Positions 7,644 to 14,773 of a DNA stretch of 15,162 nt are shown here, piece after piece. A program made the position numbers and the translations under genes. The stretch is from Pleionea sp041589565 (lineage in GTDB: Bacteria > Pseudomonadota > Gammaproteobacteria > Enterobacterales > Kangiellaceae). Position 1 is the stretch's first letter. Every line of letters starts with the position of its first letter. The notes beneath the pieces are model-generated. The model had not been told where the DNA came from. It did not search any database and saw only the letters and a program-made list of their open reading frames with translations. The stretch covers positions 1 through 15,162 of the forward strand of contig JBFHVL010000071.1 in assembly GCA_041589565.1 (NCBI GenBank). Direction: 5' to 3'.

Positions 7644-9068
7644 TCAACGATGCACACCCAAAGCGACTATCTTACTTTGATCACTCTCCCGATCATTCAA
7701 GGTGACGTAAATTTCACCATTGGGCGCGGTCACTACGTCGCGAATACGGCCAAGACCCTTTAAGATAATTTCTTCTTCAATCACCTTTCCGTCTTTCAAC
7801 CGAATGCGGTGCAGCTGCTGTTTCGCCAAGCTGCCCACCAGCAAATCATTCTTCCATTTGTCGAACATATCGCCGGTGTAAAAATTAATTCCTGAAACCG
7901 CAATAGAAGGCGTCCAATGATGAACCGGAGACTCCATTCCCAGAAGCTCGGTATGAGGAGTGATGGGCGTGCCATTGTAGTTCATACCAAAAGTCACTTT
8001 GGGCCAACCATAGTTCGCACCTTTCCTGATCAAGTTCAGTTCATCTCCACCACGCGGGCCATGTTCTGTTGACCATAGTTCACCCGTGTTCGGGTGCATC
8101 GCCAACCCTTGCGGATTGCGATTACCGTAGGTCCAAATAGTTTGTTGCGCATGATTTTGTTCATAAAAAGGATTGTCTTTGGGGATACCACCGTCTTTAA
8201 AAATGCGATGGATTTTTCCATTTTGTGTGGTGATGTCTTGCGCTTCCTGTTGTCGGCCTTCATCACCATTGGTAAAAAATAAATACTCGCCGTCAATCAC
8301 AAAACGCGAACCAAAATGCCAGCCTCGGTTTTGACGCAGCTCTGGTTTGGCTTCAAATAAAGTCTGCTGCTCAACCCACTCGCCGTTTTTTATTTTCCCG
8401 CGAACGACAGCAGTAAAAGCTACGTCATCACCGTTTTTATTTTGGCCAGCGGGTTTGCTGTAGGACAAATAAATCCAGCCATTTTTGTCGTGCTCAGGAT
8501 CCGGATAAACATCCAACAAGCCCCCTTGGCGGTTATGCCATACCTCGGGAATGTTTTTGACTCGGGTTTGCTCGCCCTTCGGGTCAAGTATCCAAAGCTC
8601 GCCCTGTCGCAAGGTGTAAATCAAGGTGCCATCCGATAAAAAGTCCATCGCCCAGATAATGCCATTGGCCGTGGTTACTTCTCGCGTACTAAGCGTGTGA
8701 TATTGAGTGGCTACTGGCTGACCCATTTTGGGTAACTGCTTTTGATCGCTTCTGGCTTTAAAGCGCGCCTCTCGAATATAAACGACCAGCGTTCGCACTG
8801 CATCTGACGAAAGAGTTTTGCCAAACGCGGGCATGCTGGTGCCTTCAATGCCCCGAGAAATTGCTTGTGCCATTGCCTTATCACTGCCATCGGTTTGCCA
8901 GGTGTCATCAAGCAACGAGCCGGCCATTCCTCCGGACAGATCAGCACCATGACAAGAAGCGCAATTGGCCTTGAATACATCTTCGACTTTTTCAGCGCTG
9001 AAGACCGATGATGAGTAACTGACCACTAAAAGGGCCGACGATACAAGAGACAAATAGAAATTTTTCAT
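7644..9068 (-). CDS. PQQ-dependent aldose (sugar) dehydrogenase with N-terminal cytochrome c domain
   Basis: This 474-residue secreted enzyme has a signal peptide ending about FSA at residues 23-25. A small cytochrome c domain follows, with haem motif CASCH (36-40) and probable axial Met79 in GTSMPAFG. Residues about 120-470 form a beta-propeller of the soluble PQQ glucose/aldose dehydrogenase family (YliI/Asd type): WHFGSRF (250-256), TNGDEGR (266-272), GNRNPQG (315-321), STEHGPRGGDELN (333-345) and NYGW (352-355). It should oxidise aldose sugars in the periplasm using PQQ and pass electrons to its own haem and then the respiratory chain. YliI itself is about 370 residues and lacks the cytochrome, so this is a fusion. 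No PQQ synthesis genes are in the window. The gene diverges from a TonB-dependent receptor. Its own ribosome site is weak. Confidence 0.88.
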   Translation of the reverse strand: MKNFYLSLVSSALLVVSYSSSVFSAEKVEDVFKANCASCHGADLSGGMAGSLLDDTWQTDGSDKAMAQAISRGIEGTSMPAFGKTLSSDAVRTLVVYIREARFKARSDQKQLPKMGQPVATQYHTLSTREVTTANGIIWAMDFLSDGTLIYTLRQGELWILDPKGEQTRVKNIPEVWHNRQGGLLDVYPDPEHDKNGWIYLSYSKPAGQNKNGDDVAFTAVVRGKIKNGEWVEQQTLFEAKPELRQNRGWHFGSRFVIDGEYLFFTNGDEGRQQEAQDITTQNGKIHRIFKDGGIPKDNPFYEQNHAQQTIWTYGNRNPQGLAMHPNTGELWSTEHGPRGGDELNLIRKGANYGWPKVTFGMNYNGTPITPHTELLGMESPVHHWTPSIAVSGINFYTGDMFDKWKNDLLVGSLAKQQLHRIRLKDGKVIEEEIILKGLGRIRDVVTAPNGEIYVTLNDRESDQSKIVALGVHR

Positions 9069-9108
9069 AATTTTCTGAAACTTAGGTCCGATTGATGGGC
9101 GTTCCCGT

Positions 9109-9137
9109 ATAATAGGGATTATTCGTTAGTATTTCAA
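9109..9137 (-). promoter_or_regulatory. Sigma70-type promoter of the sugar dehydrogenase gene, with overlapping dyad
   Basis: Reading leftward, TTGAAA (9132-9137) and TATTAT (9109-9114) are separated by exactly 17 bases. Predicted transcription starts near 9102, giving a leader of about 34 bases. The -35 box is covered by a dyad, GTATTT-CA-AAATAC at 9129-9142, and a second dyad TGGTT-CC-AACCA follows at 9145-9156. Either could be an operator controlling both divergent genes. A TATAAT for the opposite strand (9108-9113) overlaps the same -10 but has no matching -35. Confidence 0.5.
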
Positions 9138-9170
9138 AATACGCTGGTTCCAACCAAAAGATTCAAAATT

Positions 9171-11285
9171 ATGCTAAAAACTCTAGTGCTCGGATCACTC
9201 TTACCACTGTCGACCGTTTTTGCAACGAGTCTCACAGCTCATCAGGCTCCCCAAACGGATATTCAAAAAGATAACAGCAATAAAAGCACCAACGCGAGCA
9301 CAACTCCCACTGTGGTGGTAACTACTGCCCGTCGCCACGAGACTTCGTATCACAACTTAATCGGAAATACGCGGTTGCTCGACAATGAATTGCTGGATTT
9401 AATCAACGCAGAGCATCTCACTCAGTCGCTGACTCATGCTTCCGGTGTTTGGCTTAGCCGCGGAAATGGGCAGGAGTCGCTGCTGGCCATTCGGTCACCG
9501 GTATTAACTGGCGCGGGCTCCTGCGCTGAATTCCTAACCCTGGAAAATGGCATTCCATTACGCGCCAATGGCTTTTGTAATGTGAATCAATTGTTCGATA
9601 CTCATTTTGAGCTAGCTGAGCGTATTGAAGTGGTTAAAGGCAGTAACTCAGCTCGCTATGGGAGTAATGCCATTCACGGCGCCATTGATGTCGGCGGACC
9701 ACCACTCATCAGTTCTCAGCGTTTGTTATTTGATGTGGGAAGCGATGAGTTTTATCGGTTGTCATTCATTACTCCGATAATTCAAAACTCCAAGGGTTTA
9801 ATCGCCGCCACCATCACTTCCGATGGAGGGTTTCACAACAGTTCTGGATACAAGCAACAAAAGCTCAGCTTTGTGACAGCACAACAAATCGGCAACTGGC
9901 AAGCCGAACATCGCATTACATTCACCCATTTAAATCAGGAAACGGCGGGGTATTTGCAACGAGGCGAAAATGCCTATAAAGATAAATCACTGCTCAAAAT
10001 TAATGACTTTGAAGATGCCTATCGCAACAACAAATCGTTTCGCTATTCTTTGTCAATGGAATCGGAAAACGATCATTCGACGACGCGTTTCGTACCTTAC
10101 CTGCGATGGAACCGAATGGATTTTTTAATGCACTTTCTACCCGGAACTCCGGTAGAAACTAATGGACATTACAGTATCGGAGTTCAATGGAGCCGTACAC
10201 AAACACTCTCCGAATCAGTAGAGCTTAATTTTGGCTTCGACGGTGAAGTTACCGAGGGATTTTTAACGCAAACTCAATCGGCAGCTACCGAATCCAACTC
10301 CGCCTTTTTGCGCGAAGTGTTACCGCAAGGTAAACATTACGATTATCAGGTAACGGCTCGAAACTTAGCTGCATACACCGAAATTAACTGGAGCCTCACG
10401 AGCTTACAGGATGCCTTTATCGCTGCACGGTTCGATCGCGTTGACTACGACTATAACAATCGCATGCTCGATGGCAACACACGCGATGATGGTAGTGTTT
10501 GTGGGTTTGGCGGCTGTCGCTATACGCGTCCAGCCGATCGTAATGACAACTTCAACAATTCATCGTTTGCGGTGGGTTGGTCTTATTTATTCAATGATGA
10601 TCAACGGCTGTTCATCAAATACGATGACAGTTTCCGAGCACCACATACCGCCGAGCTGTATCGACTGCAAAACGGACAACAAGTGGCAGCTATCGACAAT
10701 GTTAATGCCCGCCAGTGGGAGCTAGGACTAAGGCAGCTTTTTGACTCCGGGTTTGCCGAGCTCACGTTTTACCACTTACGCAAAAACGATGGCATTTATC
10801 AGGATTCTGATCGCCAATACCTTAACGGTTTAAACACTTCGCACCGTGGAATAGAGCTTGATAGCCACTTTCGGATTGACTCTTCGTGGCAGGTGTCGAC
10901 TAATGTCAGCTATGCCATTCATCGTTACGAAAATAATCCCACCAACGGCGTCGAACTCAAAGGAAATGACATAGATACCGCACCACGATGGATGTTTACA
11001 GGCCTGTTGCGTTGGACACCTGATGACGCGCTAGCGTTGGCATTAGAAGCACAGCACCTCGACCGCTACTATATTGACGCTGCGAATACGCAAGATTACT
11101 CAGGGCATACTGTGTTTCATTTTCGCGCCCGTTGGCAATTGCAAGACGACCTGACTATCGCTCTGAACATTCAGAACCTGTTTGATCGACGTTACGCTGA
11201 ACGCGCTGACTACGCCTTTGGTAATCACCGCTACTTTGTTGGCGAACCACGTAATGGCCTGTTGAGTATTGAATGGCAGCTCTAA
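9171..11285 (+). CDS. TonB-dependent outer-membrane receptor, substrate unknown
   Basis: This 704-residue protein has a signal peptide (cleavage near residue 18 or 26), a Ser/Thr/Asn-rich spacer and a TonB-box-like segment PTVVVTTAR (46-54). A plug domain follows (about 60-175), ending RIEVVKGSNSARYGSNAIHG, then a 22-strand-type barrel with many aromatic-bounded strands. The C-terminus reads NIQNLFDRRYAERADY, then ends IEWQL, as in ligand-gated import receptors. Two Cys in the plug (118 and 136) may form a disulfide near the substrate face; a second close pair lies in an extracellular loop (VCGFGGC, near 443-449). The substrate cannot be read from sequence. The divergent PQQ dehydrogenase suggests PQQ, a sugar-linked ligand or a metal chelate. 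No SD precedes the ATG, but the signal peptide fits this start. Confidence 0.9.
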   Translation: MLKTLVLGSLLPLSTVFATSLTAHQAPQTDIQKDNSNKSTNASTTPTVVVTTARRHETSYHNLIGNTRLLDNELLDLINAEHLTQSLTHASGVWLSRGNGQESLLAIRSPVLTGAGSCAEFLTLENGIPLRANGFCNVNQLFDTHFELAERIEVVKGSNSARYGSNAIHGAIDVGGPPLISSQRLLFDVGSDEFYRLSFITPIIQNSKGLIAATITSDGGFHNSSGYKQQKLSFVTAQQIGNWQAEHRITFTHLNQETAGYLQRGENAYKDKSLLKINDFEDAYRNNKSFRYSLSMESENDHSTTRFVPYLRWNRMDFLMHFLPGTPVETNGHYSIGVQWSRTQTLSESVELNFGFDGEVTEGFLTQTQSAATESNSAFLREVLPQGKHYDYQVTARNLAAYTEINWSLTSLQDAFIAARFDRVDYDYNNRMLDGNTRDDGSVCGFGGCRYTRPADRNDNFNNSSFAVGWSYLFNDDQRLFIKYDDSFRAPHTAELYRLQNGQQVAAIDNVNARQWELGLRQLFDSGFAELTFYHLRKNDGIYQDSDRQYLNGLNTSHRGIELDSHFRIDSSWQVSTNVSYAIHRYENNPTNGVELKGNDIDTAPRWMFTGLLRWTPDDALALALEAQHLDRYYIDAANTQDYSGHTVFHFRARWQLQDDLTIALNIQNLFDRRYAERADYAFGNHRYFVGEPRNGLLSIEWQL

Positions 11286-11347
11286 AAGCTAAAGCACTTA
11301 ACCTTTTGATTTAAATGAGATAAAACCAGAAGCCCAACGCTTCAATT

Positions 11348-11404
11348 TTATGAAAGACAAATATATATTTACGTTTATCATAAATTTTTAATTGATTTTC
11401 ATAA
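11348..11404. promoter_or_regulatory. Cluster of related TTATGAAA-like half sites, candidate XRE operators
   Basis: Three similar AT-rich sites lie upstream of and inside the XRE promoter: TTATGAAA (11348-11355), the dyad TTTATCATAAA (11374-11384), and TTTCATAA (11397-11404), which is the reverse complement of the first. The last lies between the -35 and -10 boxes, where a bound repressor would block transcription. Such AT-rich words are common in AT-rich intergenic DNA, so this is a suggestion only. Confidence 0.3.
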
Positions 11405-11420
11405 TCCTTCGATTTATGCT
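11392..11420 (+). promoter_or_regulatory. Sigma70-type promoter predicted to give a leaderless XRE transcript
   Basis: TTGATT (11392-11397) and TATGCT (11415-11420) are separated by exactly 17 bases. The expected start, about seven bases after the -10, is 11427-11428, and the A of the start codon is at 11428. No Shine-Dalgarno precedes that ATG, which agrees with a leaderless message. Confidence 0.55.
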
Positions 11421-11427
11421 TTGTCCC

Positions 11428-11661
11428 ATGAGCATAGAAATTAATCTTGATGTAGAGCTGGCCAAACGCAAAATGTCGCTGAAAGAACTGTCGCAGCTCG
11501 TTGGCGTGTCGGTCACTAACTTATCATTACTGAAAACCGGAAAGGTTAAAGCCATTCGCTTCAGCACGCTGGAGGCTATTTGTCAGGTACTGAACTGTCA
11601 GCCTGGCGATATCTTGCGCTTTATCCCACCCCATTCTGATCATGCACAGGAGGCAAAATGA
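11428..11661 (+). CDS. Small XRE-family (YozG-like) HTH transcriptional regulator
   Basis: This 77-residue protein is little more than a helix-turn-helix domain: LAKRKMSLKELSQLVGV, then SVTNLSLLKTGKVKAIRF, then STLEAICQVLNCQPGDILRF. This is the compact YozG/HTH_26 form of Cro/C1 repressors. A longer reading from a TTG at 11392 is possible, but it would add 12 hydrophobic residues encoded by the promoter itself, so I chose the ATG at 11428. The next gene overlaps its stop in ATGA. Small XRE proteins of this kind are often encoded beside a membrane protein that probably controls them, and often regulate their own promoter; that role is inferred here. No metal or ligand pocket is visible. Confidence 0.85.
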   Translation: MSIEINLDVELAKRKMSLKELSQLVGVSVTNLSLLKTGKVKAIRFSTLEAICQVLNCQPGDILRFIPPHSDHAQEAK

Positions 11662-12263
11662 ATCATTCGAGCTTTATAAAACCGGGGATTGCCGCAATTG
11701 CGCTGGCCATACTGTTCCCTACCTATTGGCTGTATTTCTTTGGCGCAGGAGCTCACGATTTTGAAGCCGCACTTGCCACCGATATGACCTCATTGTCGCT
11801 ATCTGATTTGTTATTTGTTGTTATCGGAATTTTGGAGATTTACCTTTATCTGAGCCTGCGACGAGTATTTAAAGATCAACTCAATTCCAGCGCACTGAGT
11901 GTTAGCCTTTTAATCATGTCGACTCTGGTCGCTTTAATGCATCTAACGGTTTTGTTCGATGTTTATTTATCACTAACACAAACGTCAGCGAGTGCAGTGG
12001 AAGCCGTTGTTAGTGTTGTGACCGTAGCGAGTATTATTATCATGGTACTGTATGCAATGACTGCGGCACTGTTCAGTATATTTGTATTTATCAACAGTTC
12101 GGCATCGCTCACTCTTAAAGGTTTTGCAGGATTGCTACTGGTTGCAGCATTACTTCAAATGACAGTATTGTTTGCCTTTTTGGCACTCTTCCTGTTCCCA
12201 TTGGCTTTAGTCATGTTGTCCATTTACTTTTTAAAGGAACCGCAAACGGTTGAGGTAGTTTAA
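11658..12263 (+). CDS. Multi-pass membrane protein coupled to the XRE regulator (DUF2975-like)
   Basis: This 201-residue integral membrane protein has about five hydrophobic helices (roughly 10-30, 48-66, 80-104, 117-148 and 154-192) with very short polar loops; the last two spans may each hold more than one helix. No enzyme motif or known ligand site is seen. The start overlaps the XRE stop in ATGA, and AGGAGG (11648-11653) stands four bases before it, so the two are co-translated. The pairing of a YozG-type XRE protein with a small membrane protein matches the arrangement known for DUF2975 proteins, but I cannot confirm family membership by eye. It could sequester the regulator or sense membrane state. 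It converges with the EAL gene with only 11 bp between stops; a weak AT-rich inverted repeat with a T-run lies there (about 12257-12277). Confidence 0.6.
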   Translation: MNHSSFIKPGIAAIALAILFPTYWLYFFGAGAHDFEAALATDMTSLSLSDLLFVVIGILEIYLYLSLRRVFKDQLNSSALSVSLLIMSTLVALMHLTVLFDVYLSLTQTSASAVEAVVSVVTVASIIIMVLYAMTAALFSIFVFINSSASLTLKGFAGLLLVAALLQMTVLFAFLALFLFPLALVMLSIYFLKEPQTVEVV

Positions 12264-12274
12264 TATTTTTTTAA

Positions 12275-14068
12275 CTAAGGTACGACCTGTTGCTTTAACC
12301 AGTCTTCAAAATCACTAATGGGCATAGGTCGTGCCATTAAATACCCCTGCCCAGTTTTACATCCATGCTCCAGTAGCCAGTTTTTGCCGCTTTCGGTTTC
12401 AACACCTTCAGCCACCAAATCAAATCCTAATTTATTCGACAAGTCGATAATCGATTGCACCAAAATTTGATCTTTTTCATCTGACTCTATGGATCGAATA
12501 AATAACTTGTCTACCTTAACCACATCGGCAGTAATATATTTGAGATAAGAGATACTGCTATGACCGGTTCCAAAATCATCAATTGCGATACACACACCAG
12601 TCGCTTTGATTTTATTAATTTGTTCGATCGCGTTATCCAAATTAGCCATAAAAGCCGTTTCGGTAATTTCAAGCTCCAGATATTTTGCCGGCACGCAGGT
12701 AGTATTTAATGCCTTCGTTATACGATGAGCAAAATTAGGATCAGCAACATCATTTATTGAAACATTAATCGAAAGTCGCAAATCGATACCCGCAGCAAGC
12801 CACTGTCGAAGCTGCAGGAGTGCTTGCTCTAGTACCCAACCCGTTAATCGCCCCATTAAGGCAGTGCGCTCAACGATACCAATAAATTCATCGGGTGGGA
12901 TAAAACCAAACTTGGGGTGGATCCAGCGCAATAGCGCTTCAGCGCCTAAGCATTTACCACTGTCCATATCGACTTTAGGTTGATACCAAAGTGCTAACTC
13001 CTGACTATCAGAATTTAACAATTGCCCAAGGTCTGAAAGCAGACCAAATGAGCGCTTTTGTCGAGCATCACGCTGCGCATTGTAGAGCGAAATTTTAACG
13101 CCTTTTTGTCGCGCTTCATGTACTGCCGATACCGCGGAACGTACCAAATCAATGCCGTTATCGGCATCTACCGGGTATTTGGCGATACCAATGGCCGAGT
13201 CCATACGTAATGGCAATTTGCCACAAATGAGTGGAACATCCAAACTGCTTAAAATTAAGCTGGTAATCCTTGAAATGTCACACTGACTGCCATCGGGCAC
13301 CAACCAGGCAAATCGAAATACATCAAGATGGTACAACGTTAAGCTAGAAGGCGTAATGGTTCGCAACAAATTAGCGGAAGCCACAATGTAACTATCGGAA
13401 TAGGCGTGTCCGAGCGTTTGAATTAAATTAGAAAACTGCCTGGGTTCACAAGTATCGACTGCAATAATCGTATGTACCTGCTCTTTATCTCGACTCAGTT
13501 CCGGTAATGTTTTTAAGTCGTCGATAAGCTTGAAGCGATTAGGCAGCCCGGTAATAGGATTAACAAAACCTACCGAACGCGACACATTCACCTGATTCAT
13601 TAATAAATCGGCTAGTCGACGCAACTGATTTTGCGCTCGCTCATCAGGCGCGTGTCTTGGTTGGCTGTCGATAACACAAAGCGTACCAATGGGATAACCA
13701 TCATCCGTTAGCAGCGGCGCTCCCATGTAAAAGCGAATGTAGGGATCGTTGGTAACTAATGGATTATCATGAAAACGCGGATCATTTGACGCATCTTCAA
13801 CAATAAAAATACCTTCGGACTGAATCGCGTGAGCGCAAAAAGAATATTCACGAGGCGTTTCACAAACGGTCAGTCCGACCTTTGATTTAAACCACTGGCG
13901 ATCTTTGTCAACCAGTGAAACTAAACCAATTGGAGTTTCGAAAATATCACAGGCCAATTGAACCAAAACATCAACACCGTATTCTGGTTGAGTGTCCAGA
14001 ATATTTAACTTCCTAAGTGCAGCCAGTCTTTCTAGTTCAAAGGCTTGAGAGGGTGCACAATCGAGCAT
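12275..14068 (-). CDS. GAF - degenerate GGDEF - EAL cyclic-di-GMP phosphodiesterase
   Basis: This 597-residue soluble protein has a GAF domain (about 25-160), a GGDEF-derived domain (about 168-330) and an EAL domain (about 345-590). The EAL domain keeps the expected catalytic residues: E377-A-L, N435, E467, D497-D498 (DDFGTG), K518, E554 (AEGVE) and Q574 (GQGYL), so it should hydrolyse c-di-GMP to pGpG. The GGDEF domain starts normally (PITGLPNRF), but the active-site region reads LDVFRFAWL with no GG(D/E)EF, so it cannot be a cyclase and may be a GTP-binding or structural module. The GAF domain matches that of the cyclase at 5880-6842. An AGGT ribosome site lies six bases before the ATG. Upstream lies a tandem palindrome that may be its operator. 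Confidence 0.93.
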   Translation of the reverse strand: MLDCAPSQAFELERLAALRKLNILDTQPEYGVDVLVQLACDIFETPIGLVSLVDKDRQWFKSKVGLTVCETPREYSFCAHAIQSEGIFIVEDASNDPRFHDNPLVTNDPYIRFYMGAPLLTDDGYPIGTLCVIDSQPRHAPDERAQNQLRRLADLLMNQVNVSRSVGFVNPITGLPNRFKLIDDLKTLPELSRDKEQVHTIIAVDTCEPRQFSNLIQTLGHAYSDSYIVASANLLRTITPSSLTLYHLDVFRFAWLVPDGSQCDISRITSLILSSLDVPLICGKLPLRMDSAIGIAKYPVDADNGIDLVRSAVSAVHEARQKGVKISLYNAQRDARQKRSFGLLSDLGQLLNSDSQELALWYQPKVDMDSGKCLGAEALLRWIHPKFGFIPPDEFIGIVERTALMGRLTGWVLEQALLQLRQWLAAGIDLRLSINVSINDVADPNFAHRITKALNTTCVPAKYLELEITETAFMANLDNAIEQINKIKATGVCIAIDDFGTGHSSISYLKYITADVVKVDKLFIRSIESDEKDQILVQSIIDLSNKLGFDLVAEGVETESGKNWLLEHGCKTGQGYLMARPMPISDFEDWLKQQVVP

Positions 14069-14182
14069 AACTTACCTGTTTAATTATTCCGATTTAGTAC
14101 AATCACTGTAGAATACGCACCAAGAATGTGCAAGGTAGAGTCAAAATGTGATAACAACAGAAAACCTTATAGACTCTTCTAG

Positions 14183-14217
14183 ATGCTGTAGTACAGCATA
14201 AATGCTGTAGTACAGCA
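14183..14217. repeat. Two tandem copies of a 16-bp palindromic unit, candidate operator pair
   Basis: The unit ATGCTGTAGTACAGCA occurs at 14183-14198 and again, identically, at 14202-14217, a 19-bp period. Each contains the odd-centred perfect dyad TGCTGTA-G-TACAGCA. No T-tract follows, so it is not a standard terminator. It lies 12 bp beyond the merR stop and about 115 bp upstream of the GAF-EAL start codon. A two-turn-like spacing of identical dyads is typical of cooperative binding by a dimeric repressor or activator. The core CTGTAGT/ACAG resembles the half sites of the mer operator at 14669-14687, but with a shorter centre. Confidence 0.6.
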
Positions 14218-14229
14218 ACTAAACGTCAA

Positions 14230-14649
14230 TCAAGCCCTCCCTAAACTATTTTTATTTAATGATTCTAGAATTGGGCAGCTACTAGAATTAGCTACGCTAC
14301 ATTTTCCAGAAAGTTCGAGCAAAACATTCGCAAGTTGATTTAAGTCTTCTATTTTTTTTAAAATATCCTGCAAGTGCTTTTCAGCAATACTTTGTGCCGA
14401 ATGACAGTCAACTTTGCTATCCGAAGATAATTGCAGCAAAGCTCTAACCTCATCAAGACTGAATCCTAGCTCCCGAGCCCGCTTTATAAAAAACAACCTC
14501 TGAATAGAGTCACGATCGAAAAGACGAGTACCACCTTCCGTTCGCATAGGGGCGCAAACTAGTCCTAGCTTTTCATAATATCGAATGGTCTCAATATTCA
14601 TACCCGTCTGTGTAGCCACCTTGCCGATAGTCATTAAAGGTTGACTCAT
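14230..14649 (-). CDS. merR: MerR-family metal-responsive regulator, probably Hg(II)-sensing
   Basis: This 139-residue dimeric activator/repressor has an N-terminal winged HTH with the family motif TIGKVATQTGMNIETIRYYE (7-26), then RDSIQRLFFIKRARELGFSL, a dimerisation helix (about 82-110) and a C-terminal metal loop. Cys82, Cys117 and Cys125 match the three Hg(II) ligands of Tn501/Tn21 MerR (82, 117, 126), except that the last spacing is one residue shorter. CPILESL after the third Cys is typical. Lead and cadmium sensors (PbrR, CadR) share this Cys pattern, but the adjacent merT argues for mercury. The gene diverges from merT with a MerR-type operator between them, just 19 bp upstream of its start codon, so it should repress itself. 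Confidence 0.9.
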   Translation of the reverse strand: MSQPLMTIGKVATQTGMNIETIRYYEKLGLVCAPMRTEGGTRLFDRDSIQRLFFIKRARELGFSLDEVRALLQLSSDSKVDCHSAQSIAEKHLQDILKKIEDLNQLANVLLELSGKCSVANSSSCPILESLNKNSLGRA

Positions 14650-14664
14650 ATCTCAAAACCCGAC

Positions 14665-14695
14665 TTGCATCTGTAGTTACTACAGATATTAACAT
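14665..14695 (+). promoter_or_regulatory. mer operator and long-spacer promoter driving merT
   Basis: ATCTGTAGTTACTACAGAT at 14669-14687 is a perfect 9+1+9 inverted repeat. It sits between TTGCAT (14665-14670) and TAACAT (14690-14695), which are 19 bases apart. That overlong spacer with a central dyad is the hallmark of promoters that MerR proteins untwist on metal binding. The dyad resembles PbrR/CadR-type sites more than the GTAC-N4-GTAC core of the Tn501 mer operator. Transcription would begin near 14702, about 70 bases before merT. Confidence 0.75.
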
Positions 14696-14773
14696 AACCC
14701 CATACTTAACTTAATTTATCGCAGCGGACTACAAGGTCCACAAAAATACTGCTGACAAACAGGCCTTAACCAT

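Noticed and set aside
7359..7763. 134-codon plus-strand frame overlapping the DCC gene
   Set aside because: It lies out of frame with the DCC gene and crosses into the antisense of the dehydrogenase; no recognisable protein.
11392..11427. Longer XRE protein starting at TTG 11392
   Set aside because: The extra 12 residues are encoded by the -35/-10 promoter region, lack a ribosome site and do not extend the HTH fold.
14183..14217. LexA box interpretation of the tandem palindromes
   Set aside because: LexA sites need CTG-N10-CAG; here the spacing is CTG-N5-CAG.
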